Shown here one piece after another: positions 13,574 through 16,281 of a DNA stretch of 16,281 nt. The notes beneath the pieces were generated by a model that saw only the letters and a program-made list of their open reading frames with translations, was not told where the DNA came from and did no database searches. The stretch is from Clostridia bacterium (lineage in GTDB: Bacteria > Bacillota > Clostridia > Oscillospirales > CAG-382). The position numbers were made by a program, and so were the translations under genes. The first letter of the stretch is position 1, and every line of letters begins with the position of its first letter. The DNA lies in assembly GCA_900757905.1 (NCBI GenBank), contig CAAEPN010000011.1, forward strand, positions 1 to 16,281. Direction: 5' to 3'.

Positions 13574-15701
13574 AAACACAGCTGACAGTAAAAACAAGCG
13601 GCGAAGCCTTTGTAGAAAAGTCTTCGCCGCTTATTTTATGCTTTTTCACGTATTCTACCGATTCGCAAAGAGGCCGTAAATCCTCAAGACTGTCAAAGTC
13701 AAATAACATCACCTTGATACGGTCGGAGTCCGAATAAGGCAAGTCCCATTCGACGGGATGCCCGTAGCTGTGCTGGCAGAAATCGACGCGGATACTTGTT
13801 ATCCGTCCGTCCTTATACCGCACCACCGCCATATAGTACGATTTTTCCGCGTACACCGTTGCGGTCATGGCTCTTTGTTTTTCGCCGTATACGACATACA
13901 CCGGACGCTTGGTGTTGCTGTACGAAGTTGTTCCCGTCCGATAAACGACCTTTCCGGAAAAATTCGGATACGCATCCGTTCCCAAGGTCTGCCGCCAAAC
14001 GCCGTCGTCGGTGTGTTCTTCAACTGTTTCGGTGACCTTATCGCCGGAGGTTTTGATAACCGTTTTCCGATTGAGCAAAAACGCCGCTTGACCAGTCGTC
14101 CAATCCGAAACAGAGGAGGCATTTGCAAGACCAAGCGTTATCGACGCCTCATAACCGCCGCCAAAGGCACTCTGCGAGGCGTCATACGCGTTATGTCTTA
14201 AGTTCTCGCCGCAGTTGCGCAAGAACCCGGCCAGCGCACCGCTTGCCTGCCCTGCTCCATAGCAGTTTGTAAGACCGCCGAAGCTCTTGTTGTTGACATA
14301 TCCCAAAATACCGCCGGTCTTCGTATTCGCCGTAACCGAACCGGTAAATCCGCAATAGGAAAGCGTAACATTGTCGTTGGCATAACCGATAATGCCGCCG
14401 ACAGCATCGTCCACGTTCGGCAAATCGATATGTCCGCCATACAGGCACTTTGTCACGGCAAGCGTGCCGCCAAGTTTTTCCGAGCTGCCCGTAATGCCGC
14501 CGATATGACGGCTTTTTCCCTCTCCCGTAAGATTTACGTTTGAGATGATTTTTTCGATGACCGCGCCGCCTTTGGCACGGCCGACCGCACTTCCGATATA
14601 TGCATAATCGCCCGACAGCCGGATCTCACCCTCTAATTTTAAGCTTTTGACCGTGCCGCCGTCCACCACGCCAAAAACGCCGAAGTTGTCGCTTGTCGCT
14701 TCACAGTTGATGCCGGTAATGGCAAAAATCTGCCCGTCAAAATTGCCTGCAAACGGATGCGCTGCCGTGCCGATGGGAACAAGCGGATAGCCGGACAAGT
14801 CCACACTGTTTAGCAGTGCGCCGTTGATTTCCGTTTCTCCGGCATTCACCTTGTTCGCAAACGACACCAGATCACCGGCGTTGCGGATCTCATAATAGCC
14901 GTCGCCGTCGCGGTCAAGCACCTCGCGCGGCTTGCCGCAGACACAGAAGCCGGCTTCGTTGTACATATGGATATCATAGCTTTTCTTTTCGCTGTTGTCG
15001 GTGATCTTGCAGTGTTCCGCCATACATTCGTGGTAGTGATAGTCCCCGTCAATGACCCACTCGTCCGACCAATCGTGCTCATGCACGTGTACGGTCACAT
15101 AGGCGTACACGTTTCCGGGATCGTTATACGAGGTTTCCACATCATACCTTGCTATAATCTTCACAATTTCCGTTCCGGCTTTTTTTGCTTCAAGGATAGC
15201 GGAGCTGCTTGTTTCCTTTTTGACACGCACGATTGGGTCCGACGGGTTCAGCTCGGGGCTGACAGTTTCCTCAATGTCGATAAAGTCGGTAGCATCTGCC
15301 GGTATTGGCGTAACCTCTAACGTGACCGATTCGCCGGGATACAGAATGGTTTCCGTGAAATTAACGGTTAAGGATTCGGCGCGTTTTCTAATGATAAACT
15401 GCCTTGTCGCAAGTCTTTTGCCGTCCTGCGCAGCATTGTGGGCTGTGATCGTGCACGAACCGGGAGCAAGGATGACAACCTGGTTGTCGTTTTTGATCTG
15501 AATGCGGGACGAAGGCTTGCCTTTAAAATAAACCGGAACGGACGGGTCGGTCTCGGTTAAATACAGCTCATACGTCTGCCCGTACAGCATACAGTTTGTC
15601 GAGTTGTCACCGAACGCCACGGTCGGCTCTGCATGTACGGCAAAGGTGAATACGGTCAATAAAAGTGCTGCCGCCGAAAGGATTTTAAAAATTCTGCTCA
15701 T
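13539..15701 (-). CDS. Secreted modular protein with Ig-like and GLUG-like repeats
   Basis: Exported protein of 720 residues as read. The signal peptide is 1-24 (basic start, hydrophobic core, VHA-EP cleavage). A beta-rich Ig-like region, possibly two domains, spans about 25-205. A Cys/His cluster follows at 207-255 (HEHDW, HYHECMAEHC, CVCG). The hinge DRDGDGYYEI is at 263-272. Repeats VGGIIGYAND, GGITGSSEK and TGGILGYVNN (about 340-490) resemble GLUG beta-helix units. SDWTTGQAAFLLN and VWRQTLGTDAYPNF follow at 532-581. The C-terminal module ends in VMLFDFDSLEDLRPLCES (about 610-682) and recurs in the upstream gene. No cell-wall anchor is visible. The start at ATG 15701 is set by AAAAGGG (15711-15717). 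The frame runs through the terminator hairpin and 35 bases into the GNAT gene, so the true end may be near 13636. An adhesin or glycan-binding role is only a guess. Confidence 0.8.
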   Translation of the reverse strand: MSRIFKILSAAALLLTVFTFAVHAEPTVAFGDNSTNCMLYGQTYELYLTETDPSVPVYFKGKPSSRIQIKNDNQVVILAPGSCTITAHNAAQDGKRLATRQFIIRKRAESLTVNFTETILYPGESVTLEVTPIPADATDFIDIEETVSPELNPSDPIVRVKKETSSSAILEAKKAGTEIVKIIARYDVETSYNDPGNVYAYVTVHVHEHDWSDEWVIDGDYHYHECMAEHCKITDNSEKKSYDIHMYNEAGFCVCGKPREVLDRDGDGYYEIRNAGDLVSFANKVNAGETEINGALLNSVDLSGYPLVPIGTAAHPFAGNFDGQIFAITGINCEATSDNFGVFGVVDGGTVKSLKLEGEIRLSGDYAYIGSAVGRAKGGAVIEKIISNVNLTGEGKSRHIGGITGSSEKLGGTLAVTKCLYGGHIDLPNVDDAVGGIIGYANDNVTLSYCGFTGSVTANTKTGGILGYVNNKSFGGLTNCYGAGQASGALAGFLRNCGENLRHNAYDASQSAFGGGYEASITLGLANASSVSDWTTGQAAFLLNRKTVIKTSGDKVTETVEEHTDDGVWRQTLGTDAYPNFSGKVVYRTGTTSYSNTKRPVYVVYGEKQRAMTATVYAEKSYYMAVVRYKDGRITSIRVDFCQHSYGHPVEWDLPYSDSDRIKVMLFDFDSLEDLRPLCESVEYVKKHKISGEDFSTKASPLVFTVSCVFTNQVQTFCIR
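13596..13632. terminator. Bidirectional hairpin terminator
   Basis: AAGCGGCGAAG (13596-13606) is perfectly inverted by CTTCGCCGCTT (13622-13632), an 11-base stem with a 15-base loop. The minus side is followed by GTTTTTAC and the plus side by ATTTTATG. It separates convergent transcripts: the nagA-GNAT unit on the plus strand and the secreted protein genes on the minus strand. The T-tract is better for the minus strand. Confidence 0.85.
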
Positions 15702-15710
15702 TCGTTTTTG

Positions 15711-15717
15711 CCCTTTT
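15711..15717 (-). promoter_or_regulatory. Ribosome binding site deciding the secreted protein start
   Basis: AAAAGGG lies 9 bases before ATG 15701 on the minus strand. The frame is open back to 15743, but only ATG 15701 gives a signal peptide directly at the start. The site begins just after the TAG stop of the upstream paralog. Confidence 0.7.
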
Positions 15718-16281
15718 CTATTTTTGCTCCGGCCGGTACACATCCGAAATGCATAACGGCTTCAAAGTGCTCAAATTGTAGTCGAATAACATCACGCGGA
15801 TCTCGTCCGCGTCGCCGTAATCAAGCCTTGTTCCGCTTGTTACGCCCTCAAGCGGCGGCTGCTGTTTTTCGAACGACACCTTTTGCAGCCTGCCGTCCTT
15901 GTAGTACGCGATAGCGAGAATATAACCGGTCTTGATATACCGGACGTTTGCCAAAAGTGTACCGCTGTAATCGGGCTCGATAAGGACAAACGCGTCCGGC
16001 CGTGTGTTGCTATACGAATTCCGGCTCGTGCGGTAAACGATCTCACCGTCAAAACACGGATATGGGTCAGTTCCCAAGGTCTGACGCCAGCGGACATCGC
16101 CGCTGCTCGTCATGCCGTCATTCATGAGATAGGTAGCTTCGCCGCTTGACCAATCGGCAATTTCCGTGTTATAGGCAGCGTATATAGCCGCCTCGTCCGA
16201 TGCTCTGCCAAACAGCTTCTGCCCGGCCGTATACGTGTTGCCGCCGATTCCGTAGCCGCATTTTTTCGCGTCGCCGACAAC
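15718..16281 (-). CDS. C-terminal part of a tandem secreted paralog (incomplete)
   Basis: The gene continues off the right edge, and 187 C-terminal residues are visible. The sequence parallels the last part of the downstream secreted protein. ADWSSGEATYLMN matches SDWTTGQAAFLLN. VRWRQTLGTDPYPCFDGEIVY matches VWRQTLGTDAYPNFSGKVVY. YYKDGRLQKV matches YKDGRITSI. DEIRVMLFDYNLSTLKPLC matches DRIKVMLFDFDSLEDLRPLC. It therefore shares the C-terminal beta-rich module, and probably secretion, with that protein. Its stop TAG (15718-15720) is 16 bases before the downstream start, so they are probably one operon. The start, signal peptide and upstream domains cannot be seen. Confidence 0.85.
   Translation of the reverse strand, partial: VVGDAKKCGYGIGGNTYTAGQKLFGRASDEAAIYAAYNTEIADWSSGEATYLMNDGMTSSGDVRWRQTLGTDPYPCFDGEIVYRTSRNSYSNTRPDAFVLIEPDYSGTLLANVRYIKTGYILAIAYYKDGRLQKVSFEKQQPPLEGVTSGTRLDYGDADEIRVMLFDYNLSTLKPLCISDVYRPEQK

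Noticed and set aside
13574..13595. A possible separate small gene between the second GNAT and the terminator
   Set aside because: Too short and without an open frame; it is simply the 3' tail.
1..16281. CRISPR array, insertion sequence or phage genes
   Set aside because: No regularly spaced repeats, transposase-like, integrase-like or phage structural sequences were seen in any frame.

Overview
The window looks like chromosomal DNA from a Gram-positive, low-oxygen Bacillota, most likely a gut-type Clostridia. The evidence is purine-rich AGGAGG-type ribosome binding sites, AT-rich intergenic DNA against GC-richer coding DNA, a Gram-positive type LexA operator (GAAC-N4-GTTT), a DUF554 membrane protein, and secreted proteins built from Ig-like and GLUG-like modules typical of clostridial surface proteins. 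The exact lineage cannot be fixed from sequence alone. No rRNA, tRNA, CRISPR array, insertion sequence or phage gene was found.

Left block, minus strand (145-4389): lexA, comF and ftsK form a compact operon. The lexA stop and comF start share one base (TAATG), and ftsK starts inside the end of comF. A sigma-A-like promoter (TTGAAT, 17 bp, TATAAT) lies upstream of lexA, with a LexA box overlapping its -35. This suggests SOS autoregulation that extends to comF and the DNA translocase. A divergent 339-bp intergenic region (4390-4728) carries this promoter and an equally good plus-strand promoter.

Middle block, plus strand (4729-11824): a likely single transcription unit encodes a streptothricin-acetyltransferase-like GNAT, a DUF554 membrane protein, glutamyl-tRNA synthetase (gltX), a GH110-like beta-helix glycosidase without signal peptide, a CE4/NodB-like deacetylase without signal peptide, and glutaminyl-tRNA synthetase (glnS). 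It ends at a strong Rho-independent terminator. Two sugar-acting enzymes are thus sandwiched between the Glu and Gln tRNA charging enzymes.

Right block: nagA and a second GNAT (11901-13573, ATGA overlap) form a small plus-strand unit. It converges at a bidirectional hairpin terminator on a minus-strand pair of tandem paralogous secreted proteins (13539-15701, and 15718 running off the right edge). The complete one has a signal peptide, Ig-like region, Cys/His cluster, GLUG-like repeats and a C-terminal module shared with its neighbour. Its reading frame runs through the terminator hairpin, which hints at a one-base homopolymer change.

I found no convincing entirely new defence or mobile system. 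The most interesting points are the possible intracellular glycan route (GH110-like, CE4-like, NagA) interleaved with tRNA synthetases, the SOS-linked lexA-comF-ftsK operon with a palindrome inside its promoter spacer, and the tandem modular secreted proteins.
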